A stretch of 64,000 bases of DNA, from NCBI GenBank assembly GCA_022969175.1, contig JALJPB010000008.1, positions 62,001-126,000 on the forward strand, given 5' to 3'. The stretch comes from Colwellia sp. Its GTDB lineage: Bacteria; Pseudomonadota; Gammaproteobacteria; Enterobacterales; Alteromonadaceae. Below the pieces are notes generated by a model, which saw only the letters and a list, made by a program, of their open reading frames with translations, did no database searches and had not been told where the DNA came from. Position numbers and translations under genes: made by a program. Shown one piece after another: positions 52,833 to 62,862 of the stretch; positions within the stretch are counted from its first letter, which is position 1; each line of letters starts with the position of its first letter.

Positions 52833-53501
52833 ATGAATAAATTAGCTCCCATTGCTCTATTTCTTTTACTCTTTTTTGGTGGTTCGTTGTGGTACTTAGC
52901 CAACAGTGAATTAAATGCAAACGTTCAAGCTCGCATTATCAAGGTGTCTAATTATTATACCGAACAATTATTAAGCATTGAAAAAGTTGAAGTGAATATC
53001 GCTGAAGGTACAGGGATAATCTATGGTATTAAATTACAAAACAGTACGCTATACCAAAACAAATATATGCTAGAGATCCCTCAACTGAGCTTTGTCTTTG
53101 ATACAAAAAGCTTAACAGGTAAGATAATCAACATTGACGAAATAATCCTAAGTGACGGGCAGTTTTTCATTGAAAATATCGTAGACCAATCAGGCCATCG
53201 ACAAAATAATTTTTCACAACTTTATCAACGACTCAATGATAAAATAGCATTAATTCAAGATCGAAGAAAACAAAAGTCTGAACCCTATATACAAGCAAAT
53301 GCAATTAAATTAGCTAATAGTCAACAAGTCTATTTACCATTAACCAATGACCTACAACAAAATCAGCAACAGCGCTACTCATACACCTTAAATGCAATTG
53401 GCAAAGGAGAAGGATTACCTGCAAGTCTTTTTGGTATTGAAGTATTAAGGAAAACACTCGAAACAATTATAAACGCTCATATACCAACATCTGCCAAATA
53501 A
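52833..53501 (+). CDS. Membrane-anchored protein of unknown function, AsmA-like
   Basis: The 222-residue protein has one N-terminal membrane helix (about 5-22) followed by a periplasmic domain with repeated amphipathic beta strands, such as IPQLSFVFDTKSLTGK and IINIDEIILSDGQFFIE. That style recalls AsmA/DUF748 proteins, which place lipids or envelope components, but the protein is much shorter. Residues 125-175 are charged and perhaps helical. The start follows TGGAATTTCA. No partner gene is evident. Confidence 0.7.
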   Translation: MNKLAPIALFLLLFFGGSLWYLANSELNANVQARIIKVSNYYTEQLLSIEKVEVNIAEGTGIIYGIKLQNSTLYQNKYMLEIPQLSFVFDTKSLTGKIINIDEIILSDGQFFIENIVDQSGHRQNNFSQLYQRLNDKIALIQDRRKQKSEPYIQANAIKLANSQQVYLPLTNDLQQNQQQRYSYTLNAIGKGEGLPASLFGIEVLRKTLETIINAHIPTSAK

Positions 53502-53608
53502 TAATGTTTTCTGTGGTCATTTATAAATAAAACGTTGAGCTTCCTTGAATTTATTGAAACAAGGATTATCCTTAAAGGTACTAATTCAAATCCTAACCAC
53601 ACTATTTT

Positions 53609-54220
53609 ATGGCAAGCCCCCTAAAGTTTAATAGCGTGAGTTCGTTTGTTTTGCTATTTATTATTACTTTTTTTCTGCCAAATAAAGGCAATACTAATGA
53701 ATTCGAGCTTACACCTTATATCGGTAGTATGTTCAGCTCAGATCTTCAAAGTGTTGATTCTGAGAATCGTTTGAACGTTTCTGACGACCTGCACTTTGGT
53801 CTTGCCCTTGCTTGGCAGGAGTCAAAAGCAGGCCAAGGCCAAATACTGATCAACTATGTTAGCCATCAGATCACCGATGCACAGGGGGAACAGGATAAAT
53901 TTGATTTAGTCTATGCTCATTTTAGCGGTATAGGACACTATGGGAAACGTGGTTACATTACCACTTTAGGTTTAGGTATTGGTGCCAGTTACATGAAATC
54001 ATCCTTTGATGATGGCTTTTATCCCTCAACAACCATTGCAATTGGTACAAGATATTTTATTTCAAAAGAACTTACTTTTGTCACTGAAATCAGAGCTTAT
54101 GCAACTCTGATAAAAGAAGAAGATAATATTTTTTGTGACAATGGTGAATGTCTAGCCGTTTTTGAAGGAGCCATTTGGTTAGATACCAGTATTTCGATTG
54201 GCTTTGCCTATCAATTTTAA
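53609..54220 (+). CDS. Small outer-membrane beta-barrel protein
   Basis: The 203-residue protein has a hydrophobic N-terminal segment (about 10-28) that could be a signal peptide, then ELTPYIGSMFSSD and a pattern of alternating strands ending GFAYQF, the typical C-terminal aromatic signature of barrels inserted by BamA. It contains the strand FGLALAWQESKAGQGQI and two Cys near 175-181. It resembles the eight-stranded outer-membrane barrel families (OmpW/OmpA-like), but I cannot assign one. ATG 53609 has a weak ribosome binding site. Confidence 0.75.
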   Translation: MASPLKFNSVSSFVLLFIITFFLPNKGNTNEFELTPYIGSMFSSDLQSVDSENRLNVSDDLHFGLALAWQESKAGQGQILINYVSHQITDAQGEQDKFDLVYAHFSGIGHYGKRGYITTLGLGIGASYMKSSFDDGFYPSTTIAIGTRYFISKELTFVTEIRAYATLIKEEDNIFCDNGECLAVFEGAIWLDTSISIGFAYQF

Positions 54221-54460
54221 TCATTCCTTCTTACTCTAACTTCTTACTAATACTTTACCAGACTTAGATTTAGAACATGGCATGAACTCAAGCAGAAAAA
54301 GTATTGAAAACATAACTAACCTTACGAATACTTTTGTCGCAAAATCCAGTTAATTGAAGATAATATATTAAGTCAACTTTGGTCATTAACGTTAACCGTT
54401 TCTAGCTTTTTTAAATTATTGTCGTTACAGTAAGGAAAACCTCAAACGACAGTATAACAA

Positions 54461-56572
54461 ATGCTTAAAAAGCTATTTTTGATATTTACTTTTCTTACTT
54501 CACTAACCGCTTGTGAGCAAAACACTACCACTAGCAATGAACCAACAGTCACTGAGAATGCCAGTCAAAAACATCCAACTTTAGATAAAATAAAAGTAGC
54601 AAAACCCAGCTTGCGCACTTGGCAACAAATTCAAAAGTCAGGTTTTATTACCGCGATAAAATTGGACAGAGAAAATGAAGCAGCTCTTCCTCGCTCTGGC
54701 TCGACAAGTATATATCACCAGCAGCTATTCACTTTATTTGCTCAAGAGCATAACCTTGAAGTAAAATGGTTAACGGTTAGTAATTTACCAGAAATGTTTG
54801 AACACCTTGAGAAATTTAATGCTGATATTATTCCTCGCCACTTAACCATCACAGAAAATAGACGTGATAATTTTAGTTTTACCTATCCGCTACTACGAGA
54901 CAAAGAAGTATTGATTGGTGCATTGACAGCACAATCACCAACCAGTGAAGATAATATATCAATAACGTTACCTGCAAGTAGTGCTTATAGCGAAACACTG
55001 TCAAAATACTATCCCAATTGGACCATCACTTATTTAACCGACTCATTGAACTCTGAGCAACTCGCTGACGAAATTGTAAAAGGAACATTCAACTATAGCG
55101 TCATTGATGGCTTTGCCTTTGATACCTTAAAACAATACCGTGATGATATAAAATTGCTACTCCCGCTTCCCGATGGCATCGATTTAGCTTGGATGATCAA
55201 CTTAAACAATCCGACACTACTTCATAAACTCAATAACTTTATCTCTGAACATCACGTAGTACAAATTGCCGAGCCTAATCGAAAGTTCGATTTTAAGACT
55301 TTACAAAAGAAAAAATTACCTTTAAGAGTTATCACTCGTAATAGCCCTGAAACTTATTTTTTGTGGCGTGGGGAGTTACTTGGTTTCGAATATGAATTAA
55401 TGAGGCGCTTTGCAAGTTTACATAATTTAAAGCTTGAGATGGTGGTAGCAGACTCTTATGACGAGATGTTAACTATGCTAAAAGAAGGTCGTGGCGATAT
55501 GATTGCGGCAGGATTAACACGTACAAAAACGAGTTTATCAAAAATTAAACAACAGAAAATGCAAACAAGCATTCGTTATAACCGAGTATCGGAACTATTA
55601 GTGGCTCACAAAGATAGCCCTGTCATTAAAGAATTAGCCGATCTTAAAGGTCGAACAATTACCGTTAGAAAAACCAGTAGCTTTTGGCACACGGCACAAC
55701 AATTAGTTAAAGACTATCAAGTTAAACTAATAGCCGCTGATGAATTATTAGCCACTGAGTTGTTAATTGCTCAAGTCGCTGACAAAAGCATAGATTTAAC
55801 TATTGCCGACAGTAACCTAGTTGCGATAGAGAGGAATTTTCGAAAAGAAATAACCATACCACTGACTCTAGAAGATGATGTTCCTTATGCCTATGTGGTA
55901 AGAAATAATAACCCTGAACTACTGAATTTTTTAAACGAATTTATCCGAAAACATTATCGACAAACATTCTATAATGTTGTTAAAAACAAATACTTTAAAA
56001 ACACTACTCATCAAAAAAAAGTCATTGCCTCTCGCTTGAAATCAGGCTCTGAGCTATCCCCCTATGATGAAATCGTTAAAAGTAACGTTACTGAATATAA
56101 CTTTGACTGGCGGCTAATCGTATCTCAAATGTACCAAGAAAGTCGTTTTGACCCACTAGCATCTAACCCAACCGGTGCAAAAGGTTTAATGCAAATGCTA
56201 CCCCGCACAGCCAAAGAACTTGGTGTAACTAACCTAACAGAGCCTGAACAAGCGATTTCATCAGGGATACGGTATTTGAATTGGACAAGAGATAGGTTTT
56301 CAAAAGACTTGCCCGTTCAAGAGCAAATATTCTTTTCACTTGCCTCATACAACGCAGGTTTCGGCCATGTAAAAGACGCTCAGCGCTTGGCTCGCCAATT
56401 AGGATTTAGGGACGATAAATGGTTTAATCATGTTGAAAAGGCTATGCTGTTATTACAAAAAAGACAGTACTATAAAAAAGCTAGATTTGGCTATGTTCGT
56501 GGTAGTGAGCCAGTCAATTATGTCAGAAATATTCATCAACGTTATTTAAGTTATATTCGAATAACTCAGTAG
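54461..56572 (+). CDS. MltF-like lytic transglycosylase with two solute-binding domains
   Basis: The 703-residue lipoprotein (lipobox LTACEQ) has two periplasmic solute-binding domains of the amino-acid-binding type (about residues 55-275 and 285-505) followed by a lytic transglycosylase domain (about 535-690). The catalytic Glu is in MYQESRFDP and GAKGLMQMLPRTA, FFSLASYNAG and YVRNIHQRYLSYI are SLT family motifs. E. coli MltF has one such binding domain and 518 residues; the second copy explains the extra length. It cleaves peptidoglycan glycan strands without hydrolysis, and the binding domains may sense muropeptides or other ligands. Start ATG 54461 has only a distant AAGGA. Confidence 0.87.
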   Translation: MLKKLFLIFTFLTSLTACEQNTTTSNEPTVTENASQKHPTLDKIKVAKPSLRTWQQIQKSGFITAIKLDRENEAALPRSGSTSIYHQQLFTLFAQEHNLEVKWLTVSNLPEMFEHLEKFNADIIPRHLTITENRRDNFSFTYPLLRDKEVLIGALTAQSPTSEDNISITLPASSAYSETLSKYYPNWTITYLTDSLNSEQLADEIVKGTFNYSVIDGFAFDTLKQYRDDIKLLLPLPDGIDLAWMINLNNPTLLHKLNNFISEHHVVQIAEPNRKFDFKTLQKKKLPLRVITRNSPETYFLWRGELLGFEYELMRRFASLHNLKLEMVVADSYDEMLTMLKEGRGDMIAAGLTRTKTSLSKIKQQKMQTSIRYNRVSELLVAHKDSPVIKELADLKGRTITVRKTSSFWHTAQQLVKDYQVKLIAADELLATELLIAQVADKSIDLTIADSNLVAIERNFRKEITIPLTLEDDVPYAYVVRNNNPELLNFLNEFIRKHYRQTFYNVVKNKYFKNTTHQKKVIASRLKSGSELSPYDEIVKSNVTEYNFDWRLIVSQMYQESRFDPLASNPTGAKGLMQMLPRTAKELGVTNLTEPEQAISSGIRYLNWTRDRFSKDLPVQEQIFFSLASYNAGFGHVKDAQRLARQLGFRDDKWFNHVEKAMLLLQKRQYYKKARFGYVRGSEPVNYVRNIHQRYLSYIRITQ

Positions 56573-56798
56573 TGTTAGTGACCAAAAAAGCAATTGAGCT
56601 TAACTATAGTGAGCTCACTTTAAAAAGGCTTTTCTTAATTGCAAAACAAATAGGATGCATTAATAACTCTCGGCTTTTCAATTAAGTAACTCTAGGGTGC
56701 ACATCGAATTTGTCCTGATTGATTTTTAGTCTATGATTAAAGTAATGATAGACAAACCATTTCATATTTTATCATTCTACTTACTTGGTTTAAGGTTA

Positions 56799-57584
56799 AT
56801 GTTAAAAGCCACTTTTATACTTAAAAACGCTCTAAACCTATTGATGTTGGTATTGATTACCTTACCAACACCTTCAAAAGCTACAGAGTTGTTAATGTTA
56901 ACCGATGACGGCCCGCCACACATGATTGCCGCAACCAATAGTGGCATTGACATCGATATTACACGTGAAGTTTTAGAAAGCATGGGCCATACCATCAAGA
57001 TAAAGTTCGCTCCTTTGAAACGCACTATGAAGCAAGTAATTAATCAGAAAGCTGATTTATTTCTACCGACATTTTTTCAGAATGATACGCCAAATATATT
57101 CATATCTGCAGCTATTATCAGCTATCGACCTGTGGTATTTAGTTTAAAAAAAAATAATTTCACACTAAAAAATATCAAAGATTTATCCGGTAAAAAATTA
57201 GTGACTTTTCAAGGAGCTGCTGGTTATTTTGGTGATGAATTTGTTAAAGTCTCTAAGCATAAAAATTATCGAGAGTTACACGATATGTCGAAGTTTCCAG
57301 AGATGTTAATGAAGCAAAGGTGTGATGTTGTGGTTTTAGATTATTATATTTTTTATTATTATTTAAAAGAGTATATAAAACAAAATCCAGCAACTGAGTT
57401 TACCGTTAAAGATGTTGATGAGTTTCTCTTCTTCCCAGAAGTTGAGGCACATGTTGGTTTTAATGATAAAAAATTAAGAAATAGATTCAATGAGCAGTTA
57501 AAGATCTATAAAAAACAAGGTAAAGACACAGCGGTAATCAATAAATATCTAACCATTTCCCCTGAAGATGAAATAGTTAAATAA
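56799..57584 (+). CDS. Periplasmic solute-binding-type protein
   Basis: The 261-residue protein has a signal peptide (about 1-28) and the fold of type-3 extracellular solute-binding domains: TDDGPPHM, DIDITREVLESMGHTIKIKF, LKRTMKQVINQKADLFLPTF, FSLKKNNFTLKNIKDLSGKK and a second lobe with VVLDYYIFYYYL. No permease or ATPase gene is adjacent, so it may be a stand-alone receptor. The frame extends up to ATG 56733, but ATG 56799 directly follows AAGGT and begins the signal peptide. It lies 226 bp after the MltF-like gene and resembles the binding domains in it. Confidence 0.8.
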   Translation: MLKATFILKNALNLLMLVLITLPTPSKATELLMLTDDGPPHMIAATNSGIDIDITREVLESMGHTIKIKFAPLKRTMKQVINQKADLFLPTFFQNDTPNIFISAAIISYRPVVFSLKKNNFTLKNIKDLSGKKLVTFQGAAGYFGDEFVKVSKHKNYRELHDMSKFPEMLMKQRCDVVVLDYYIFYYYLKEYIKQNPATEFTVKDVDEFLFFPEVEAHVGFNDKKLRNRFNEQLKIYKKQGKDTAVINKYLTISPEDEIVK

Positions 57585-57648
57585 ATATATATACCTTAAT
57601 CAACTGGCCCTAGGCGCAGACTCTGTTCATCAGCTCTTTATTTATCAA

Positions 57649-58131
57649 TTAAATATCGACTAGCATGGCGCTAATATCATCCACCAAACTTTCTTTAGGC
57701 CGTTCAATTATCCTGCCAATTTCTTTACCATCTAAAGAAACAACAAAAGTGGGTGTATATTTAACTTTAGCTGCTTGTGCTCTGCCTTGTGTCTCTGCTT
57801 TTTGATAATCTAGGGCAATTAGTACTACATCTACTTGATTATTACCCTGTAATACTTTTAATAAACGAGGCACTTCTCGCTGACTATCATGGCACCAAGT
57901 ACCAAAAAACACCTCAATTTTCAAATGAGATGGCCACTGCTTAACTTGCTTTTTGTGCCCAGCGGTAATCTCAAAATTTTGATAACTTGTCGAAAAACTA
58001 CCGTACTGGCTAAATAATTCTTGTTGATTAACGTCACCTACTGCGTAATCAACCGAATCATCGGTATGGGCGCAGCCAACAAAAATCCCTGACATAATTA
58101 ACGCGATGGTGACTGAAACATATTTTTTCAA
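57649..58131 (-). CDS. Thioredoxin-like lipoprotein
   Basis: From TTG 58131 the 160-residue protein begins with a lipoprotein signal (GIFVGCAHTD). The thioredoxin-fold core includes FGTWCHDSQREVPRLLKVL, an active-site motif with one Cys then Ser, and the cis-proline YTPTFVV. With a single active-site Cys it may be a disulfide isomerase or reductase partner rather than a dithiol oxidase. The chosen start follows AAGGGG at ideal spacing; the long frame from TTG 58197 has no such site. A terminator-like hairpin separates it from tyrA. Confidence 0.8.
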   Translation of the reverse strand: MKKYVSVTIALIMSGIFVGCAHTDDSVDYAVGDVNQQELFSQYGSFSTSYQNFEITAGHKKQVKQWPSHLKIEVFFGTWCHDSQREVPRLLKVLQGNNQVDVVLIALDYQKAETQGRAQAAKVKYTPTFVVSLDGKEIGRIIERPKESLVDDISAMLVDI

Positions 58132-58205
58132 AGCAAGCCCCTTAAGAGCACTATAATAACGTTTAGATAACTCATCAGTTTTACCTTGATTGCTCAATTA
58201 GAAGG

Positions 58206-58243
58206 AAAAAGTACCGACTTGATGACTATCAAGAAGTACTTTT
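58206..58243 (-). terminator. Terminator of the aroF-tyrA operon
   Basis: Imperfect hairpin: AAAAGTAC (58207-58214) with GTACTTTT (58236-58243), and CTTGAT (58218-58223) with ATCAAG (58228-58233), plus a T-rich minus-strand flank after the stem. It lies 35 bases after the tyrA stop codon. Confidence 0.7.
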
Positions 58244-58277
58244 CACGCGCTAAAGAGGCCAACAACAAGCTGGTTAG

Positions 58278-59423
58278 TTATTTCTTTAATTCGTTCGCTT
58301 TCAATAACATGCCTTTACTTTCTGCTAAGAAAATATCAGCATAATCACCGAACCAGTGAGAAACTTGGTTGAACATATCAACAAATGCATCTTTGTCTCC
58401 ATTTTCAACATCTTCTAATAATTCTAAAAAGCGATAAGCGAAGCGCTTCATCATAGCGACATTATCAGTATTTGCAAAAATTATATCTGAATAAAGGATA
58501 GGGTCTTGCGCAAAAAGTCGGCCAACCATCACCAACTCTAACCGATATATCGGTGAACTCATATCAACAAGTTGTGCTATATCAGCTCCTTCTGCCATTA
58601 AGTGATAGCCATAAGCGATAGTTGAAAAGTGACGCATAACTTGAACCATCGCCATCGCTTTATCATGTTCATGGGCTTCTACTGGGTAAATTTTTGCTCC
58701 CCACACTTTGAACTGTTGTAATAGCCAGTTATATTTCTCGGGAAACCTACCGTCACAAGCAATAATCGTTTGTTTGATCAGACCGGCAACATCAGGGCCA
58801 AACATTGGATGTAAACCAACAACAGGCCCTTTATGAACATTCATCATTTCATGCAGAGGTGATTCTTTAATACTGGTTACATCCGCCAAAATACACTCTG
58901 GTGGTAATGCTTTAAGTTTACCAATAACCATAACGGTTAACCTTATTGGCACCGCAACGATAACTAAACTTGCATCCGACAAAATGCACTCACTGTTAGG
59001 CCAATCGGCTTGTTCAATTACTGCGACTTGGTATTGAGAGCGCTGAAATAGGTCAACAAAAATGCGGCCTAATTGTCCCTTGCCACCAATAATGACCACT
59101 TTGTTGCACTGAGTGTTTACACATTGATAGCCACTGGCATCTTGGCTAACATAAGAGTCACGCATTAATCGGCGTAATACATCTTCAATTAAATCACCAG
59201 AAACACCAGCATCAATGGCCTGTTGACGACGTTTACCAAATAGCGATTTTTCACGCACGGGGTCATAAATAGGCATGCCAACTTGGCTTTTTAATTGCCC
59301 TACTTTACTGGTAACGTCTAAACGTTTAGCCAATAGGTTGACTAATTGGCTATCAATTTCGTCAATTTCATTACGAAGCTGATTTAATTGTGATTCAAAC
59401 TCAGCTGATTTTTTAATCGTCAT
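58278..59423 (-). CDS. tyrA: Bifunctional chorismate mutase / prephenate dehydrogenase (T-protein)
   Basis: TyrA makes hydroxyphenylpyruvate for tyrosine. Chorismate mutase occupies about residues 1-95 (LRNEIDEIDSQLVNLLAKR), followed by an NAD-binding domain with VVIIGGKGQLGRIFVDLF and a catalytic domain with LHPMFGPDV and HEHDKAMAMVQVMRHF. The length (381) equals E. coli TyrA (373) within a few residues. ATG 59423 has GAGAAC nearby. It follows aroF by 45 bp on the same strand, the classical aroF-tyrA operon. Confidence 0.95.
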   Translation of the reverse strand: MTIKKSAEFESQLNQLRNEIDEIDSQLVNLLAKRLDVTSKVGQLKSQVGMPIYDPVREKSLFGKRRQQAIDAGVSGDLIEDVLRRLMRDSYVSQDASGYQCVNTQCNKVVIIGGKGQLGRIFVDLFQRSQYQVAVIEQADWPNSECILSDASLVIVAVPIRLTVMVIGKLKALPPECILADVTSIKESPLHEMMNVHKGPVVGLHPMFGPDVAGLIKQTIIACDGRFPEKYNWLLQQFKVWGAKIYPVEAHEHDKAMAMVQVMRHFSTIAYGYHLMAEGADIAQLVDMSSPIYRLELVMVGRLFAQDPILYSDIIFANTDNVAMMKRFAYRFLELLEDVENGDKDAFVDMFNQVSHWFGDYADIFLAESKGMLLKANELKK

Positions 59424-59468
59424 TTTGTTCTCAAGTAATGTTTAATTGAATGACTGTTTAATGATAAA

Positions 59469-60551
59469 TTAAGCAATTCGTTCAACAAGTTTTTTTGCTA
59501 ACATTTCATCAGCTTGTTTAAATAGCTTTTGGGTAGTAGAAAAATCAATACATGCATCGGTTACAGAAACTCCGTAGGCTAATTCTTCAGCAGGTAAGTC
59601 TGAACTTTGATTTCCAGCGTTTATATTACTTTCGAGCATAATACCAATAATCGATTTATTGCCTTCAAGTATTTGATTAAATACATTGGTTGCCACTAAT
59701 GGCTGACGGTTATAATCTTTATTCGAATTACCATGGCTACAATCAACAACTATGCTGGGTTTGATCCCTTGTGCCAATATATCACGCTCGCACTCTGCAA
59801 TATTAACTGAGTCATAGTTAGGCTGTTTACCACCGCGTAAAATAACATGGCCGTCAGGATTACCTGAAGTCTTAATTAAAGCCACCTGCCCTTGACGGTT
59901 AATACCCATAAAACGGTGTGGTGACTCTGCTGACTGCATCGCATTAATTGCAACACCCAAGCTACCATTTGTACCATTTTTAAAACCAATTGGCATAGAT
60001 AAACCACTGGCCATTTCTCGGTGAGTTTGCGACTCTGTAGTTCTTGCTCCTATCGCCGACCAGCTAAATAACTCAGCTAAATATTGTGGGCTAATAGGAT
60101 CAAGTGCTTCAGTTGCTAAAGGCAAACCAAGCTCTGTTAAGTAAATGAGTAATTCACGTGCTTTTCTCAAGCCAGTTTCAACATCAAACGAACCATCCAT
60201 ATGAGGGTCGTTTATTAAGCCCTTCCAGCCAATTGTTGTCCGTGGTTTTTCAAAGTAAACTCGCATAACAATGTACATAGAATCTTTATACTTATCATGT
60301 TGTTTTTTTAACTCTCGTGCATATTCTTTTGCTGCATCAATATCATGAACAGAACAAGGGCCACTAATCACTAATAACCTAGGATCACGCTGATGAATTA
60401 TATTAGCAATGATTTGTCGGGCATTGGTTACATAGTCACGACCTCTTTGAGATAAGGTGATTTCGGCTCTAAGTTGCTCTGGGGTAATTAAAACCTGCTC
60501 AGAGTTGATATGAATATTGTTTAAAGTACTTTTAGGTTCAGCGATTGACAT
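59469..60551 (-). CDS. aroF: 3-deoxy-7-phosphoheptulonate synthase (DAHP synthase)
   Basis: This is the first enzyme of the shikimate pathway, joining PEP and erythrose-4-phosphate. The 360-residue protein has VISGPCSVHD, MRVYFEKPRTTIGWKGLINDPH, SWSAIGARTTESQTHREM, IGFKNGTNGSLGVAINAM and VDCSHGNSNKDY. It is of the AroF/AroG/AroH type; the gene order with tyrA favours AroF, the tyrosine-sensitive form, but the isozyme choice is an inference from context. ATG 60551 follows GGAAA. A candidate TyrR site lies upstream. Confidence 0.93.
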   Translation of the reverse strand: MSIAEPKSTLNNIHINSEQVLITPEQLRAEITLSQRGRDYVTNARQIIANIIHQRDPRLLVISGPCSVHDIDAAKEYARELKKQHDKYKDSMYIVMRVYFEKPRTTIGWKGLINDPHMDGSFDVETGLRKARELLIYLTELGLPLATEALDPISPQYLAELFSWSAIGARTTESQTHREMASGLSMPIGFKNGTNGSLGVAINAMQSAESPHRFMGINRQGQVALIKTSGNPDGHVILRGGKQPNYDSVNIAECERDILAQGIKPSIVVDCSHGNSNKDYNRQPLVATNVFNQILEGNKSIIGIMLESNINAGNQSSDLPAEELAYGVSVTDACIDFSTTQKLFKQADEMLAKKLVERIA

Positions 60552-60752
60552 AATATTTCCAGTATTTTTTGTGACGGTGTGTCTAATTTTTAAAGTGTAG
60601 GTAATGCGAGCCAGTTAACAACACTGACAATGAGTTGCTGTTAATAGCAGTAGGTAAATCGATAGGTTTGCTTGAGGGTAAACATCATAATTTGTTATTT
60701 TCTTAGTTGTATTTTAAGTCATTTCATACAAAACAAATCAAAAATTGATTTT

Positions 60753-60770
60753 CGTAAACTTTTGATTACG
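60753..60770 (-). promoter_or_regulatory. Candidate TyrR box upstream of aroF
   Basis: CGTAAA-N6-ATTACG in 18 bases fits the TyrR pattern TGTAAA-N6-TTTACA, keeping the essential G and C on each arm. It lies about 200 bp upstream of aroF. It is imperfect and tyrR itself is not in the window. Confidence 0.3.
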
Positions 60771-60826
60771 CACTTTGTAAGGAATATAATACACACAAAA
60801 ATTACTCAGGTATAGTACTCAGGCAT

Positions 60827-60854
60827 AAAAAAAGCGTCAAAAGACGCTTTTTTT
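60827..60854 (-). terminator. Terminator downstream of acs
   Basis: A perfect 12-base stem (60827-60838 with 60843-60854), loop AAAA, with long A and T tracts on either side. Confidence 0.92.
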
Positions 60855-60915
60855 TATTCAGGAATGAATCATGTGTCACATTACAGTGACATAGGGAGAC
60901 AATAGCTAATAGCAG

Positions 60916-62862
60916 TTACCCACCGTGAACTATGCGCTGTGCAATTAAATTATCAACAACACTAGGATCTGCTAATGTTGAAGTATCACCTAGGGTATTT
61001 ATATCATTCCCAGCAATTTTTCGTAAAATTCGACGCATAATTTTACCTGAACGTGTTTTGGGCAAGCCTGGTGCCCACTGAATATAATCAGGCTTAGCAA
61101 AACGGCCTAACTCTTTGGCAACAAACTCTTTAAGTGCTTTATTAAGATCATCACTTTCACTTACTCCTTTCATTAGGGTAACGTAACAATAAACACCTTG
61201 GCCCTTTATTTCATGTGGGTAACCAACAACAGCCGCTTCCGCAACCGCAGGATGTAAAACTAGTGCACTTTCAATTTCAGCTGTGCCCAATCGATGTCCC
61301 GATACGTTTAATACATCATCAACACGGCCTGTTATCCAATAAAAGCCATCTTCATCACGTTTAGCGCCATCCCCAGTAAAGTAATTACCCGGATATTGAC
61401 TTAAGTAAGTTTGATAGAAACGATCGTGATCACCATAAACGGTACGCAATTGTCCTGGCCAGCTGCCTGTCATGACTAATAATCCTTGGTTCTCGCCTGT
61501 TAAAGTATTACCGTCTTTATCAAATAATGCTGGTTGAACACCAAAGAAAGGTTTACCGGCACAACCTGGTTTCATGCCAACAGCGCCAGGAAGAGAAGTG
61601 ATCATAATGCCACCCGTTTCGGTTTGCCACCAAGTATCTACAACTGGGCAGTTACTCTTGCCAACAATTTCATAATACCAATGCCACGCTTCAGGATTTA
61701 TTGGCTCGCCTACCGTTCCTAATAAACGTAACGACGATAAATCAGCTTTTTCAACTAAATCGTCACCTATGCTCATCAGCGCACGAATAGCAGTAGGTGC
61801 CGTATAAAAAATATTAACCTGATGTTTATCACATACTTGCCAAAAACGGCCTGCATCTGGATAGGTTGGTACACCTTCAAACACTAGCGTTGTTGCACCA
61901 TTAGCTAGTGGACCATAAAAAATATAAGAGTGACCAGTAATCCAACCTGCATCAGCAGTACACCAATAAATATCACCTTCTTGATAATCAAATACGTATT
62001 TATGAGTCATTGCTGCATAAAGAATGTAGCCACCACAGGTATGAACAACTCCTTTTGGCGTTCCCGTTGAGCCAGAGGTATATAAAATAAATAAAGGGTC
62101 TTCCGCATCCATTTCTTCTGGCTGGCAAACAGCAGACATATCAGCAACAGCTGCAGCATATTTAATATCAACTTTATCGTTATAATTAACATCGCTACCC
62201 GTGCGTTCAACCACAATTACGGTATGAACATTGTCACAGTCAACAATTGCGGCATCAACATTCGCTTTAAGTGGGATCTTTTTACCGCCACGAAGACTTT
62301 CATCAGCAGTTATTATTACTTGGCAGTCAGCATCAACAACTCGAGATTTAATAGCTTCTGCAGAAAAGCCACCAAATACCACAGAATGGATGGCACCAAT
62401 ACGTGCACAAGCTAACATCGCATAGCCAACTTCTGGAATCATCGGCATATAAATACAAACACGATCACCTTTTTTAACACCGCGCTCTTTTAGAAGGTTA
62501 GCAAGACGGCAAACATGATCATGAAGTTCTTGATAAGTGATCTTAGCATCTTCTGAAGGATCATCACCTTCCCAGATTATTGCAGTATCATTAGCCTTTG
62601 TTGCTAAATGGCGATCAATACAGTTATAGCTAACATTTAACTTGCCGCCGGTAAACCAATTAACTTCAGATTCTTTAAAGTTGATCTTGCTTACACTATC
62701 AAAAGGTTTAGTCCAATCGATAAACTTCAACGCTTGTTCACCCCAAAATTCATTGGGCTGTTCAATAGACTTTTGATACATAGCGTCATAGGATGCAGCA
62801 TCAATATGGGTATGCGCTTTGGCTTTATCTGAAACAGGATAGAACTTTTGTAATTCGTTCAT
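60916..62862 (-). CDS. acs: Acetyl-CoA synthetase (acetate-CoA ligase)
   Basis: Acs activates acetate to acetyl-CoA via acetyl-AMP. The 648-residue protein (E. coli 652) has the ATP loop [34 protein letters not shown], the substrate region [32 protein letters not shown] and the C-terminal [15 protein letters not shown], whose Lys is the usual regulatory acetylation site. The start follows GGACAA. It is transcribed alone and ends in a strong terminator. Confidence 0.96.
   Translation of the reverse strand: MNELQKFYPVSDKAKAHTHIDAASYDAMYQKSIEQPNEFWGEQALKFIDWTKPFDSVSKINFKESEVNWFTGGKLNVSYNCIDRHLATKANDTAIIWEGDDPSEDAKITYQELHDHVCRLANLLKERGVKKGDRVCIYMPMIPEVGYAMLACARIGAIHSVVFGGFSAEAIKSRVVDADCQVIITADESLRGGKKIPLKANVDAAIVDCDNVHTVIVVERTGSDVNYNDKVDIKYAAAVADMSAVCQPEEMDAEDPLFILYTSGSTGTPKGVVHTCGGYILYAAMTHKYVFDYQEGDIYWCTADAGWITGHSYIFYGPLANGATTLVFEGVPTYPDAGRFWQVCDKHQVNIFYTAPTAIRALMSIGDDLVEKADLSSLRLLGTVGEPINPEAWHWYYEIVGKSNCPVVDTWWQTETGGIMITSLPGAVGMKPGCAGKPFFGVQPALFDKDGNTLTGENQGLLVMTGSWPGQLRTVYGDHDRFYQTYLSQYPGNYFTGDGAKRDEDGFYWITGRVDDVLNVSGHRLGTAEIESALVLHPAVAEAAVVGYPHEIKGQGVYCYVTLMKGVSESDDLNKALKEFVAKELGRFAKPDYIQWAPGLPKTRSGKIMRRILRKIAGNDINTLGDTSTLADPSVVDNLIAQRIVHGG

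Larger units (their letters stand above)
60552..60915. other. Intergenic region between aroF and acs
   Basis: About 360 bp between aroF and the upstream acs gene, both on the minus strand. It contains the acs terminator (60827-60854), a candidate TyrR box (60753-60770) and presumably the aroF promoter. The decamer ACTCAGG-T/C-AT occurs twice just before the terminator. No reading frame of note. Confidence 0.6.
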
